Translations under genes and position numbers: made by a program
From: Saprospiraceae bacterium
GTDB lineage: Bacteria > Bacteroidota > Bacteroidia > Chitinophagales > Saprospiraceae
Direction of reading: 5' to 3'
NCBI GenBank assembly: GCA_020627535.1
Contig: JAHDGU010000001.1
Coordinates: 100,670-164,669, forward strand
DNA: 64,000 nt
Shown: positions 27,782 through 36,133 of the stretch, piece after piece
Position numbering within the stretch: position 1 is the stretch's first letter
Layout of the letters: each line of letters begins with the position of its first letter
The notes under the pieces: generated by a model
The model's database searches: none
Told to the model about the DNA's origin: nothing
Seen by the model: the letters and a program-made list of their open reading frames with translations, nothing else

Positions 27782-27940
27782 CTAGAAGATACTAGCAACT
27801 ACTACAAAAAGATTGGCCAATTGTTCAAGGACTTCTGTATCTAAGCTGAAGTTGTTGGGACACCCAACACCTTTATTACAGCTGCTAAGAAGGAACATGG
27901 AGAGGATGGCGAATGGTAGAAGGACTTTTTTCGTTTTCAT
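27782..27940 (-). CDS. Small lipoprotein, 52 aa
   Basis: A short frame from ATG 27940 to TAG 27782. The protein begins MKTKKVLLPFAILSM and reaches a lipobox, LLSSC, at residue 21. The mature part is only about 30 residues: it has one further cysteine (GVGCPNN) and ends in a hydrophobic run, LFVVVASIF. The signal peptide and position directly before ytxJ, seven bases away, support a real gene. It could be an envelope peptide or a leader for the ytxJ-mnmD operon. No family is recognised. Confidence 0.6.
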   Translation of the reverse strand: MKTKKVLLPFAILSMFLLSSCNKGVGCPNNFSLDTEVLEQLANLFVVVASIF

Positions 27941-28033
27941 GAGTCTCAGATTAAATGTGTATTAGGTATAGGTTTGTGTGTTTAACGGTAAAATTACGAG
28001 GAAATTATCCATCAATCCAGTCAGAATCGTTAG

Positions 28034-29380
28034 ATGAGCAGAAAATACCATTTTATCGCTATAGGCGGCAGTGTCATGCATAGCCTCGCCATCGACCTCT
28101 CCCGACAGGGGCACGAAGTGACAGGCTCCGACGATGTCATTTTTGATCCATCGAGATCTCGCTTGGAGAGAGCTGGTCTTTTGCCTCATCGTTTCGGTTG
28201 GGACGCTACACGAGTCACTAGTGATATTGACACGATTGTCCTCGGCATGCATGCACAATTGGATAATCCGGAGCTCTTAAAAGCTCAGGAACTCGATCTG
28301 CAGATCATGTCCTTCCCAGAGCTGATTTATCAGATGAGTAAAGAGGCGCAAAGGGTCGTGATAGCTGGGAGCCATGGAAAGACCACCATCACGGCTATGT
28401 TGACCAAGATCCTGCATGACAGTGGTCGAGCCTTTGACTATGCACTCGGTGCGATCGTTCCAGGTATCGAGAGTCCAGTGAGTATCAAAGGTGAGGGGAC
28501 CATTTTGATCGAAGGAGACGAGTACCTCAGCTCAAGATTGGATCCCAGGTCCAAGTTTCTTCACTACCATCCTGACATCCTCGTCGTCACAGGGATTGCA
28601 TGGGATCATGTCAATGTCTTCAAGACATTTGACGAATATTGCGCCTGTTTCAGACGCTTAATCTTAAGTCTTGGACCTGAGTCCTTATTAATCTATTGCG
28701 CTGAAGATGATACGCTTGGTGAGCTCATCAATGGTTGCAAGCCTGTTTGTAAGCTTCAAGCGTACCACACGCTACAAGTAGAACAAGAGACTGACTTGCT
28801 GCGACTCGACGGGGAAGAGATACGCCTTCAAATTTTCGGCAAGCACAATTATCAGAATCTCGGGGCGGCACTTGCCGTATCCAAAGCTCTAGATGTCACC
28901 CGAGAAGAGTTTTTACGGGCTATGTCGGGCTTTCAAGGTGCGAGTAAGCGATTGCAGCTCATTTCTGAGAGCCCAAAAGTTTATCGAGACTACGCTCATG
29001 CTCCGAGTAAGCTAAAGGCCACGGTGCGAGCTGTGCTCGATCGTTATGGTGCTGAGAGGGTAGTGGCAGTATACGAGTTGCATACCTATAGTAGTATGGA
29101 CGCAGAGTTTCTGAGACAGTACCAAGATTCATTTTTAGATTTGATACAATGTGCGGTCTATTATGACTTGGAGAGTGTCAAGATCAAGAGACGAGTGCCA
29201 CTAGTGGATTCACAAATTCAAGATGGATTTGGTCGGGCTTCGTTGCAGATACTCAGATCTTCGGACGAGCTACAATCTTATTTGGATGGGCAAGATCAGT
29301 CTTCCGTTTTTCTCATGATGAGCTCTGGCAATTTTGGAGGATTTGATTTGCAAGCTTGGCTAAGTCCTACAGCGGGATAG
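28034..29380 (+). CDS. mpl: Mur ligase family protein, Mpl-like peptidoglycan recycling ligase
   Basis: 448 aa. It starts with YHFIAIGGSVMHSLAIDL, matching the nucleotide-sugar domain of Mpl/MurC. The ATP loop is VVIAGSHGKTTITAML, followed by ILIEGDEYLSSRLDPRSKF and VTGIAWDHVNVF, the metal and ADP contacts. The C-terminal domain includes KVYRDYAHAPSKLKATV. Mpl joins UDP-MurNAc to a recovered murein tripeptide during cell-wall recycling. MurC itself is usually near other mur genes, which are absent here, so Mpl is the better call. The gene is divergent from the small lipoprotein. Confidence 0.85.
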   Translation: MSRKYHFIAIGGSVMHSLAIDLSRQGHEVTGSDDVIFDPSRSRLERAGLLPHRFGWDATRVTSDIDTIVLGMHAQLDNPELLKAQELDLQIMSFPELIYQMSKEAQRVVIAGSHGKTTITAMLTKILHDSGRAFDYALGAIVPGIESPVSIKGEGTILIEGDEYLSSRLDPRSKFLHYHPDILVVTGIAWDHVNVFKTFDEYCACFRRLILSLGPESLLIYCAEDDTLGELINGCKPVCKLQAYHTLQVEQETDLLRLDGEEIRLQIFGKHNYQNLGAALAVSKALDVTREEFLRAMSGFQGASKRLQLISESPKVYRDYAHAPSKLKATVRAVLDRYGAERVVAVYELHTYSSMDAEFLRQYQDSFLDLIQCAVYYDLESVKIKRRVPLVDSQIQDGFGRASLQILRSSDELQSYLDGQDQSSVFLMMSSGNFGGFDLQAWLSPTAG

Positions 29381-29398
29381 GCAGACCAAAAATAGAAA

Positions 29399-29424
29399 GA
29401 GGGAAGACCTTGCGATCTTCCCTC
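29399..29424 (-). terminator. Rho-independent terminator for the head-GIN gene
   Basis: A perfect 9-bp stem, GAGGGAAGA with TCTTCCCTC, closes an 8-base loop between the convergent mpl and head-GIN genes. On the minus strand it is followed by a T-rich run (TTTCTATTTTT), the layout of an intrinsic terminator for the gene ending at 29454. On the plus strand there is no T-run, so it probably serves mpl less well. Confidence 0.75.
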
Positions 29425-29453
29425 CATGATGTCTTAGGTGTCGATGTTGTTTC

Positions 29454-30179
29454 TTACTCGCCTTTGGAGACATCAGATGCTCCTGATGTGCTCACTTCGA
29501 CGCGACTCGGACTGCCGTAGTACTCAAGGTCAGAGCTACCGCTCAGGCTACCTTCGATAGACTTGCTCGCGGAAATACTGATATCGCTCGCTCCGCTTGC
29601 ATGCACTTTCGCCATGACAGACTCTATACTCCTAGCGACGACATCGCTGCTTCCACTGGCATCGACTCTGATCATTTCACAGCTGCCTGAGAGTGTGATA
29701 TCTGTGGCACCAGATGCTTTGGCGACAATACTTTTGGCCGACAGGCCCTCAGCACTAATGTTGCTCGCCCCACTAGCACTGATCTCAAATTCGTCACTCT
29801 CAAAACCATCTTTGATCCACATATCAGTCGCGCCAGATACTTCAACTCTGTTGAGCTGAGGTGTGTATACATTGACAATGAGTTGTTTGTACTTTCTGAG
29901 ATTCGCTTCTGTCTTGATGACCAGTCGATCTCCTTTTACTTCCGTCTTCACGTACTCGACGATATTTTCATCTGTAGTGACCTCTACGCGATGCTCGGTT
30001 GAGTGGTGGACGTATACATCTACCGCACCACCCACATCGATCGTGTGAAACGCATTGATATCCCTGTCCTCGGTCACGAGTACTCCATTTCCCTTGACAG
30101 ACTCTGCCTTTTTGTACCATTGTGCATCAGCTTGCGTAAAAAGAAAGGCAAGAAAACTGAACAGAACTAGCTTTTTCAT
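29454..30179 (-). CDS. Head-GIN domain (DUF2807) exported protein
   Basis: 241 aa with a signal peptide ending near TQADAQW. The body is a repetitive beta solenoid of the GIN/DUF2807 type: DINAFHTIDVGGAVDVYVHH starts the head, and repeated SGASDI/SGATDI/SGSSDV units follow at about 20-residue spacing. These proteins are exported and common in Bacteroidota, but their role is unsettled. Repeats of alternating glycine-serine-aspartate give strong local sequence redundancy at DNA level. It is divergent from the pyruvate dehydrogenase beta gene, 76 bases apart. Confidence 0.88.
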   Translation of the reverse strand: MKKLVLFSFLAFLFTQADAQWYKKAESVKGNGVLVTEDRDINAFHTIDVGGAVDVYVHHSTEHRVEVTTDENIVEYVKTEVKGDRLVIKTEANLRKYKQLIVNVYTPQLNRVEVSGATDMWIKDGFESDEFEISASGASNISAEGLSAKSIVAKASGATDITLSGSCEMIRVDASGSSDVVARSIESVMAKVHASGASDISISASKSIEGSLSGSSDLEYYGSPSRVEVSTSGASDVSKGE

Positions 30180-30255
30180 TGTGTGTTATTTGCTGTCATA
30201 ACGGACAGCTATTGAAAGAAGTTACAATACCTTTGAGAAAAATAACAGAAACTGT

Positions 30256-31242
30256 ATGAGCCGAGTCATTACACTGCGCGAAGCACTGGGAGAAGCCATG
30301 TCTGAAGAGATGCGAAGGGATGAAAATGTCCTCCTCATGGGAGAGGAAGTGGCAGAATACAACGGCGCATACAAGGTGAGCAAAGGCATGCTGGATGAGT
30401 TTGGTGCAAAGCGAGTCATTGATACTCCTATTGCCGAACTTGGATTTGCTGGTATCGGGGTCGGTGCAGCCATGAATGGTCTTCGCCCGATCGTGGAATT
30501 TATGACTTGGAACTTTGCCGTCTTGGCCTTTGATCAGATCGTCAATAATGCGGCCAAGACACTCAGTCAATCTGCCGGAGACTTTAAGTGCCCCATAGTT
30601 TTTCGTGGTCCTAGCGGCAGTGCAGGACAGCTTGCTCAGCAGCATTCTCAGACATTTGAGAGTTGGCTAGCCAATTGTCCTGGACTCAAAGTCATCTCGT
30701 GTATTGATCCATACGATGCCAAAGGACTCTTGAAAAGTGCCATTCGGGATGACGATCCGGTATGCGTGATGGAGTCTGAGATCCTTTATGGTCTCAAGGG
30801 AGAAGTGCCCGAAGAAGAGTACCTCGTACCGATCGGCAAAGCAGCTGTGAGACGAGAAGGTACGGATGTGACCATCGTCAGCTACAACAAGATGATCGAG
30901 GTGGCCAAAGATGCTGCTGTAGAGCTTCAAAAAGAAGGAATCTCAGCTGAGGTTATTGACCTCCGTACGATCCGACCACTCGATATCGAGACGATTGTGA
31001 CTTCCGTCAAAAAGACCAATCGACTAGTTGTGGTCGATGAGTCTTGGCCATTTGCAGGCGTATCATCAGAGGTGGCGTACACGATACAAAGGTTTGCTTT
31101 TGATTACCTCGATGCTCCTGTCATCAGAGTCAATGCTCAGGACACAAATCTTCCATACGCCAAGCCACTTGTGGACGCTTGGTTGCCAGATGTGAGCAAG
31201 GTGGTCAAGGCCGTCAAAGAGGTCGCATACGTAGGTGCTTAG
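30256..31242 (+). CDS. pdhB: Pyruvate dehydrogenase E1 component subunit beta
   Basis: 328 aa, the transketolase-like pyrimidine-binding and C-terminal domains of E1-beta. It has VLLMGEEVAEYNGAYKVSKG with the glutamate that activates thiamine diphosphate, DTPIAELGFAGIGVGAA, FMTWNFAVLAFDQIVNNAAK and the C-terminal VDESWPFAGVSSEVA. With E1-alpha, it decarboxylates pyruvate and passes acetyl groups to lipoylated E2. The alpha subunit gene is not next to it, a split arrangement seen in other Bacteroidota. LipB in the same window supplies the pathway for the lipoyl cofactor. Confidence 0.95.
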   Translation: MSRVITLREALGEAMSEEMRRDENVLLMGEEVAEYNGAYKVSKGMLDEFGAKRVIDTPIAELGFAGIGVGAAMNGLRPIVEFMTWNFAVLAFDQIVNNAAKTLSQSAGDFKCPIVFRGPSGSAGQLAQQHSQTFESWLANCPGLKVISCIDPYDAKGLLKSAIRDDDPVCVMESEILYGLKGEVPEEEYLVPIGKAAVRREGTDVTIVSYNKMIEVAKDAAVELQKEGISAEVIDLRTIRPLDIETIVTSVKKTNRLVVVDESWPFAGVSSEVAYTIQRFAFDYLDAPVIRVNAQDTNLPYAKPLVDAWLPDVSKVVKAVKEVAYVGA

Positions 31243-31356
31243 CAAATATTTGCACAGCTTCACTGAGCCTAGCACAGGATAACTCATCTTGTGAGACGAG
31301 CTTGAGAGCTTTGAGTCATCAACATGATTCAAACACTAATCAAAACTCTCTCGAGC

Positions 31357-32256
31357 ATGAAGCAACTACTGATCATCCTCATTTCAGCACTGAGCCTTTG
31401 GCCTGGCTTTGGTCAAGACTATCAGACTTACACCGACAAAAAAGAACGTACACAGCTTTGGGGCCAAATCCCTTACTCGGCCTTATCAGCCGGGAACTTC
31501 GCCGAGGCATTCAAGCGTCCCAGTCAAGGAGACCTTGATAGCATGATACAGCTCGATCTTCAGGATCGAGAAGTCCTTTCAGAGCTGCGTCTCAAGGTCT
31601 TTATAGGTACATGGTGCGGTGACTCCAAGAAGTGGGTACCACAAATTCTTGACTACTTGAAATCACAGGGTATGTCTGAAGATCAATGGGAGATCATTGC
31701 CTTGCACAATAGTGATTCTCTCTACAAACAAGGACCGCAGCAAGAAGAACAAGCCTATATGGTTCATCGCGTTCCTACATTCATATTTGAAGAGGAAGAA
31801 AGCGAGATTGGTCGCATTGTAGAATCGCCGATTACCTCAGTAGATATCGACATTGCTCAGATCGTCAAGGGGATTCCAACCAAGCCTAGATACAGTGCTG
31901 CAAACCACTGCATGAAGTTTTTCTCAAAGAATCCCGTATGGAAATTTGACAAGGAATTTGAAAATCTATATCGTACCTGCTACGAAGAAGTGCGCAAGAG
32001 TAATGAGCTCAATACGCTCGCATACGTCTATAAGGCCCGAGGTGAATATGACAAGGCACTCAAAGTTGCCAATTTGAATAGCTTTCTCTTTCGCCATGAG
32101 CCCAAGGTCCATGATACACTTGCTGAAATGCATGCCTGTGTAGCAGGTCAGTGCTATGAGAAAGTACTCAAGATCAATCCTGAAGACAAGCATGCCTCTC
32201 GACAACTTGAGCGGATCGAGACTGTCATTCATCCATCAGAAGAAGAAAACCCTTAG
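31357..32256 (+). CDS. Secreted thioredoxin-like protein with TPR-like C-terminus
   Basis: 299 aa from ATG 31357, where MKQLLIILISALSLWPGFGQ forms a clean signal peptide; an ATG 33 bases upstream is less likely. The thioredoxin-like domain holds KVFIGTWCGDSKKWVPQIL, with a single cysteine in the CxxS form, and YMVHRVPTFIFEEEE as the cis-proline strand. The last 100 residues have helical repeats (LAYVYKARGEYDKALKVA) like one or two TPR units. A monothiol or isomerase-like periplasmic role is possible. Its stop overlaps the convergent pseudouridine synthase stop (TTAG). Confidence 0.75.
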   Translation: MKQLLIILISALSLWPGFGQDYQTYTDKKERTQLWGQIPYSALSAGNFAEAFKRPSQGDLDSMIQLDLQDREVLSELRLKVFIGTWCGDSKKWVPQILDYLKSQGMSEDQWEIIALHNSDSLYKQGPQQEEQAYMVHRVPTFIFEEEESEIGRIVESPITSVDIDIAQIVKGIPTKPRYSAANHCMKFFSKNPVWKFDKEFENLYRTCYEEVRKSNELNTLAYVYKARGEYDKALKVANLNSFLFRHEPKVHDTLAEMHACVAGQCYEKVLKINPEDKHASRQLERIETVIHPSEEENP

Positions 32257-32837
32257 TCTAGATCGTCAATTTGGATTGCCTGGACTTCTCCTACTGCCAT
32301 ATCGTGTATTGTGACATTTGATATGGCTCTTCTGACAAGGCGGAGGACAGGCAATCCTACCTTGGCGCACATTCTACGTACTTGGCGATTCTTTCCCTCC
32401 GAGATGCAGATCTTGAGCCAAGACGTTGGTACATTTTTGCGAAAGCGAATCGGAGGATCTCGCTCGGGTAGTCCAGGTGACTCACTCATCTGCTGCACCT
32501 GACATGGGCGACACTTGTGTGTTTTTTTATTGACCCTGATCTCTGGTCCAGATCTTAGGCGTGCCAGTTGATCTTGTGTAGGACTACCTTCAACTTGACA
32601 CCAGTATTCCTTGGAGATTTTATGCTCTGGAGCGAGAAGGCGATGATTGACCGACTTGTCATTGGTAAGGATGAGTAGACCCTCGGAGTCCTTATCAAGT
32701 CGCCCGACAGGATAGACATCTTTGCCAAATCTCTGATCGAGATCAGCAAGTGTCACATGATCAGGATGCTCACGCGTAAACTGGCTGAGCATGCCATATG
32801 GCTTATAGATCTTGTAGTACTCGAAGCTTCTAGACAT
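32253..32837 (-). CDS. rluE: 23S rRNA pseudouridine synthase, RluE-like (RsuA family)
   Basis: 194 aa from ATG 32837, which lies eight bases inside the end of ychF; a longer frame running through ychF is rejected. It lacks an S4 domain and begins directly with YYKIYKPYGMLSQFT. The catalytic motif is YPVGRLDKDSEGLLILTND, and ISEGKNRQVRRMCAKVGLPV is the conserved C-terminal block. The form without S4 and with this start is typical of RluE, which isomerises a helix 89 uridine in 23S rRNA. Coupled to ychF by overlap. Confidence 0.88.
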   Translation of the reverse strand: MSRSFEYYKIYKPYGMLSQFTREHPDHVTLADLDQRFGKDVYPVGRLDKDSEGLLILTNDKSVNHRLLAPEHKISKEYWCQVEGSPTQDQLARLRSGPEIRVNKKTHKCRPCQVQQMSESPGLPERDPPIRFRKNVPTSWLKICISEGKNRQVRRMCAKVGLPVLRLVRRAISNVTIHDMAVGEVQAIQIDDLD

Positions 32838-33927
32838 TGAATCTGAAGTGCATGACATCACCATCCTCGACGATGTACTCCTTGCCTTCGATGGATAGCT
32901 TCCCTGCATCACGCACAGCAGATTCACTTCCGAGTTCTTGGTAGTCAGCATACTTGATGACCTCAGCACGGATAAATCCCTTCTCAAAATCTGTATGGAT
33001 GACACCCGCGGCCTGTGGTGCGCTTGATCCTTTGCGCACTGTCCATGCGCGTACCTCTTTCTCGCCAGCGGTGAAGTATGTGATCAGGTTGAGTAGGGCA
33101 TACGCGGCACGAATGACACGGTTGACGCCTGGTTCATCTAACCCCATCTCCGCCAGAAACTCCAGCTTCTCTTCCATACTTTCAAACTCCGTGATATCCG
33201 CCTCGATGCTGGCCGATATCAGCACGATTTCTGCAGACTCGTCCTTCACGGCTTCCGCAAAGCGCGCTGTGTGTGCATTGCCATTGATGACAGACTCTTC
33301 GTCGACATTACAGACGTACATGATAGGCTTTGAGGTCAAGAGCCACAGATCTCGAAACTCCTCCTCGGTCCCATCAGGATAGCTGAAGCTTCTAGCAGGC
33401 TTCTCGGATTCGAGATGGTCGTAGAGCGCTTGTGCGATCTCGACTTTCTTCACATCCTCTTTTTTGCCTGTCTTGGCTTGTTTCTTGAGCTTGTCGATGC
33501 GCTTTTCGACGATCTCCATGTCTTTCATGATCAGTTCGAAGTCGATGGTTTCTTTGTCTCTTACAGGGTCGATGCCACCGTCGACATGGACGATATTTCC
33601 ATCTTCAAAGCACCTGACCACATGGATGATAGCGTCTACTTCACGGATATTGGCCAGAAACTGGTTTCCGAGTCCTTCTCCCTTGCTCGCACCCTTGATC
33701 AGGCCTGCAATGTCTACGATCTCTACGGTAGTAGGAATGACCTTGTTGGTATTCACGATTTTTTGGAGTACCTGCAAGCGTGGGTCAGGTACAGTAATCA
33801 TACCCACATTAGGTTCCTTGGTCGCAAACGGGTAATTTGCGGCAAGTGCGCCCGCTTGTGTCAGGGCATTGAAGAGTGTGGATTTTCCCACATTGGGTAG
33901 TCCGACGATTCCACATTTGAGTGCCAT
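32830..33927 (-). CDS. ychF: Redox-regulated ribosome-binding ATPase YchF
   Basis: 365 aa, Obg-family P-loop protein that prefers ATP. G1 is GLPNVGKSTLFNALT, then DIAGLIKGASKGEGLGNQFL (G3 region) and a helical hairpin (residues about 130-170) typical of YchF. The C-terminal TGS domain includes YFTAGEKEVRAWTV and ends HFRFNV, the conserved tail. It binds ribosomes and modulates translation and oxidative stress responses. It is followed by rluE with an eight-base overlap, suggesting shared expression of two ribosome-related genes. Confidence 0.97.
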   Translation of the reverse strand: MALKCGIVGLPNVGKSTLFNALTQAGALAANYPFATKEPNVGMITVPDPRLQVLQKIVNTNKVIPTTVEIVDIAGLIKGASKGEGLGNQFLANIREVDAIIHVVRCFEDGNIVHVDGGIDPVRDKETIDFELIMKDMEIVEKRIDKLKKQAKTGKKEDVKKVEIAQALYDHLESEKPARSFSYPDGTEEEFRDLWLLTSKPIMYVCNVDEESVINGNAHTARFAEAVKDESAEIVLISASIEADITEFESMEEKLEFLAEMGLDEPGVNRVIRAAYALLNLITYFTAGEKEVRAWTVRKGSSAPQAAGVIHTDFEKGFIRAEVIKYADYQELGSESAVRDAGKLSIEGKEYIVEDGDVMHFRFNV

Positions 33928-34016
33928 AGGTCTTATTTGCTTCGAATAAAGGGCGCAAAGTTATCCGCTCATAAGCAGACATTAGGATTTAGTGTCGCAT
34001 GATGTACTTTCGATTG

Positions 34017-34604
34017 ATGAATTACTTGGCGCACGCACTCTTGTCCTACGATGATGCTGATCTTATGATTGGCAATCTGATGGCGGACATGATCAAGCCC
34101 AAGGATATGACAAGGCTTGATGAGCGATGGAAGGCCGGTGTTGAGCTTCACAAATTCATTGATCAGTATGCAGATGCTCATGATCTCAACCGGCAGGCTG
34201 TAGCTCTTTTTAGGGCTGACCAAGGCAAGTACGCTCCTGTGACGCTGGACATTTACCAGGACTATCTGCTCTACAAGGCCTGGGATGATTTCTGTGATCT
34301 AGAGTATAGCGCTTTCGCGCAAATGGTCTACGGTAACATCCTTGAGGTGGACGACGATGGATTTACTCCATTGATCCGACTCAAAAGGATGTCTAGCGGT
34401 CAATGGCTAGAGAGCTACCGAGGGAAAGCTGCTATTCAGTCCGTCTTTGAGCGAATGGATCATCGAGCCAGATTTTCCCATGCCTTCTCGCAGGCGGTAG
34501 AGCAACTAGACCCTTATGAAGCTCAACTGACTGAGCTATTTGGGCAGTTTTTTCCGCAAATGGTAGTGGCTTGTGCCAAAAAGCGAGCTAGCCTTCTAGG
34601 TTGA
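34017..34604 (+). CDS. acpH: Acyl carrier protein phosphodiesterase (AcpH/DUF479)
   Basis: 195 aa from ATG 34017 (MNYLAHALLSYDDADL), preferred because family members start with MNFLAH; an earlier ATG at 33999 is possible. NLMADMIKPKDM and a histidine/aspartate helical bundle (LHKFIDQYADAHDLNRQA, VTLDIYQDYLLYKAWDDF) match the HD-like active site that removes phosphopantetheine from holo-ACP. The 3' end overlaps porT convergently by 17 bases. One copy of the hairpin motif encodes SAFAQM here. Confidence 0.88.
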   Translation: MNYLAHALLSYDDADLMIGNLMADMIKPKDMTRLDERWKAGVELHKFIDQYADAHDLNRQAVALFRADQGKYAPVTLDIYQDYLLYKAWDDFCDLEYSAFAQMVYGNILEVDDDGFTPLIRLKRMSSGQWLESYRGKAAIQSVFERMDHRARFSHAFSQAVEQLDPYEAQLTELFGQFFPQMVVACAKKRASLLG

Positions 34605-35298
34605 TCGAAATGGTAAATGCTCTGGATAAGATCTTTTGGAGCACTTTGGTTTCCTCAAGCTCGTCGTCAAAAATGAGGATGTTTTGCAATCCTTGACTCA
34701 CTTTGAATTCTGGACTGAAAATGAAGAATGGGGTAAAGATTTGAAATCCTGCTCCCACTTCAAACTGAAAATCGGTCGGTGAAATCCTGACGATGTTGTT
34801 TTCTGCTGCTTTGATACGGCTATTACTGGCCACATCCCAAGAGTACTTGATGCCACTCATGACGAAGATTCTGACATCCTTGTATGGTGCAGACTTATAT
34901 CTCAATTGGAACGGAAGTTCTACAAATACGGACTCGATCTTGGTGCGACTCTCCTGTCCAGCGAAGTCTGTGAAAAGTAGACTCCTCTCACCAAAAGAAA
35001 AGCCAGGTAAGAATCGAAAATCAAAGTACTCTCCGATCTTGAGATTGCCGATGACATGGACATTGAAGCCAGGTCCAGCTACACCTTCTGCTAGGCGTAT
35101 GCTATCGCTTTGGTCAAACTGTGTAGAGCGAAATACCTTGTAATTCCCACTATTGCCTCCAAGAGACATCCCATAATAGATGGGCTTGCTGCGAAATTTG
35201 AGATAGTTATTGTTGCCAGACTGGTAGGACTGGGCGTCGACTGAGAACGTCCATAGACAGCAAAGTATCAGGGCTTGTAGGCCTGATAGATAGCGCAT
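34588..35298 (-). CDS. porT: Type IX secretion system barrel protein PorT/SprT
   Basis: 236 aa from ATG 35298, where the signal peptide starts; it overlaps ubiE by 31 bases. The protein is a predicted outer membrane beta barrel with KPIYYGMSLGGNSGNYKV early, LPFQLRYKSAPYKDVRIFV in the middle and alternating hydrophobic strands to the end. The size, the KP-x-YYG start of the mature protein and above all the position directly after ubiE are the conserved PorT context in Bacteroidota. PorT is needed for type IX secretion and gliding. Client proteins with type A and B sorting domains lie elsewhere in this window. Confidence 0.85.
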   Translation of the reverse strand: MRYLSGLQALILCCLWTFSVDAQSYQSGNNNYLKFRSKPIYYGMSLGGNSGNYKVFRSTQFDQSDSIRLAEGVAGPGFNVHVIGNLKIGEYFDFRFLPGFSFGERSLLFTDFAGQESRTKIESVFVELPFQLRYKSAPYKDVRIFVMSGIKYSWDVASNSRIKAAENNIVRISPTDFQFEVGAGFQIFTPFFIFSPEFKVSQGLQNILIFDDELEETKVLQKILSRAFTISINLEG

Positions 35299-35996
35299 AC
35301 GCCAAGGGTGAGAGCTGTGTACTGACATTTTTGGTAGCCAAGCTTTTGTAAGATTGCCGTGAAGTTTTCAAAATCCGGAAAGGCCTGTACCGATTCAAAT
35401 AAGTACTTGTAGGCCTTGGGATCCTTGGACTTCCATCTTCCGATCTTCGGCAATATGAAACGAAAGTAAAATTGAAACAATTGCTTGAAACCAAAGATTC
35501 TTGGCTTCGTAAATTCAAGTACGAGGAGCTTGCCTTCTGGTTTTAGGACTCTCAAGATCTCTGAGAGGCCTTGCTCGAGGTCTTCGAAATTTCGTACGCC
35601 AAATGCGACCATCGCGGCGTCAAAACTGTCATCTTCGAAGGGTAGGCTTTCGCTTTCTCCCTTGACCAAGTTGATACGATCCGTGAGTCCCTTCTCATCG
35701 ATCTTCACCTGTCCGAAGCGTAGCATCTCTGCTGAGACATCGAGACCTGTGATCTTGCGAGTCTCGTGATTTTTGACGGCAGTCAGAGCCATATCCGCAG
35801 TGCCTGTGGCAATATCTAGCACGATCAAGTCCGTCGGCTGTAGTCGTGCAATTGTTTTTTTGCGCCAGGACTTATCGATTCCTAGTGATAAGAAGCGATT
35901 AAGCTCGTCATAGCCAGAGGCAATGTTGTCAAACATGCTCTCGACCTGCTCTTTCTTGGATCCTGACTCCTGATATGGTTTGACTGTTTCACTCAT
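35268..35996 (-). CDS. ubiE: Demethylmenaquinone methyltransferase UbiE/MenG
   Basis: 242 aa from ATG 35996 (MSETVKPYQ). Class I methyltransferase with MFDNIASGYDELNRFLSLGID, the UbiE N-terminal signature, and LDIATGTADMAL as the SAM loop. AMVAFGVRNFEDLEQGLSEI and LLVLEFTKP complete the family motifs. It methylates demethylmenaquinone in the last step of menaquinone synthesis. The end overlaps porT, a conserved gene pair. It is divergent from gyrA with about 137 bases between the starts. Confidence 0.96.
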   Translation of the reverse strand: MSETVKPYQESGSKKEQVESMFDNIASGYDELNRFLSLGIDKSWRKKTIARLQPTDLIVLDIATGTADMALTAVKNHETRKITGLDVSAEMLRFGQVKIDEKGLTDRINLVKGESESLPFEDDSFDAAMVAFGVRNFEDLEQGLSEILRVLKPEGKLLVLEFTKPRIFGFKQLFQFYFRFILPKIGRWKSKDPKAYKYLFESVQAFPDFENFTAILQKLGYQKCQYTALTLGVCAIYQAYKP

Positions 35997-36078
35997 GATA
36001 AGAGCATAAAAGATGCTGGGCACAAAGGTTCATCTGAGAGGATGAAAAAATCTCTCAAAATGAGAGCTATATGATCAT

Positions 36079-36116
36079 TTTGTAAATATGAAAACGCCTG
36101 ATTTTGCGTACTTTTG
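36079..36116 (+). promoter_or_regulatory. Probable gyrA promoter (-7 TACTTTTG)
   Basis: TACTTTTG at 36109-36116 matches the Bacteroidota -7 consensus TAnnTTTG, 18 bases before the gyrA ATG. A TTTG at 36079-36082 could be the -33 element, although the 26-base spacing is longer than the usual 17-23. The region is AT-rich compared with its surroundings. The short distance implies a very short or leaderless 5' UTR. Confidence 0.42.
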
Positions 36117-36133
36117 CGCCGTAAAACGACTAT

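Noticed and set aside
33251..33263. GC-TTCC-GC-AAAG in ychF as another hairpin copy
   Set aside because: Only a two-base stem and a broken A-tract; too weak to count. Similar core-only sites at 32434, 41775 and 53009 were also left out of the tally.
36079..36116. Canonical -33/-7 promoter with ideal spacing before gyrA
   Set aside because: The -7 box is good but the only upstream TTTG is 26 bases away, so it is reported as a tentative feature only.
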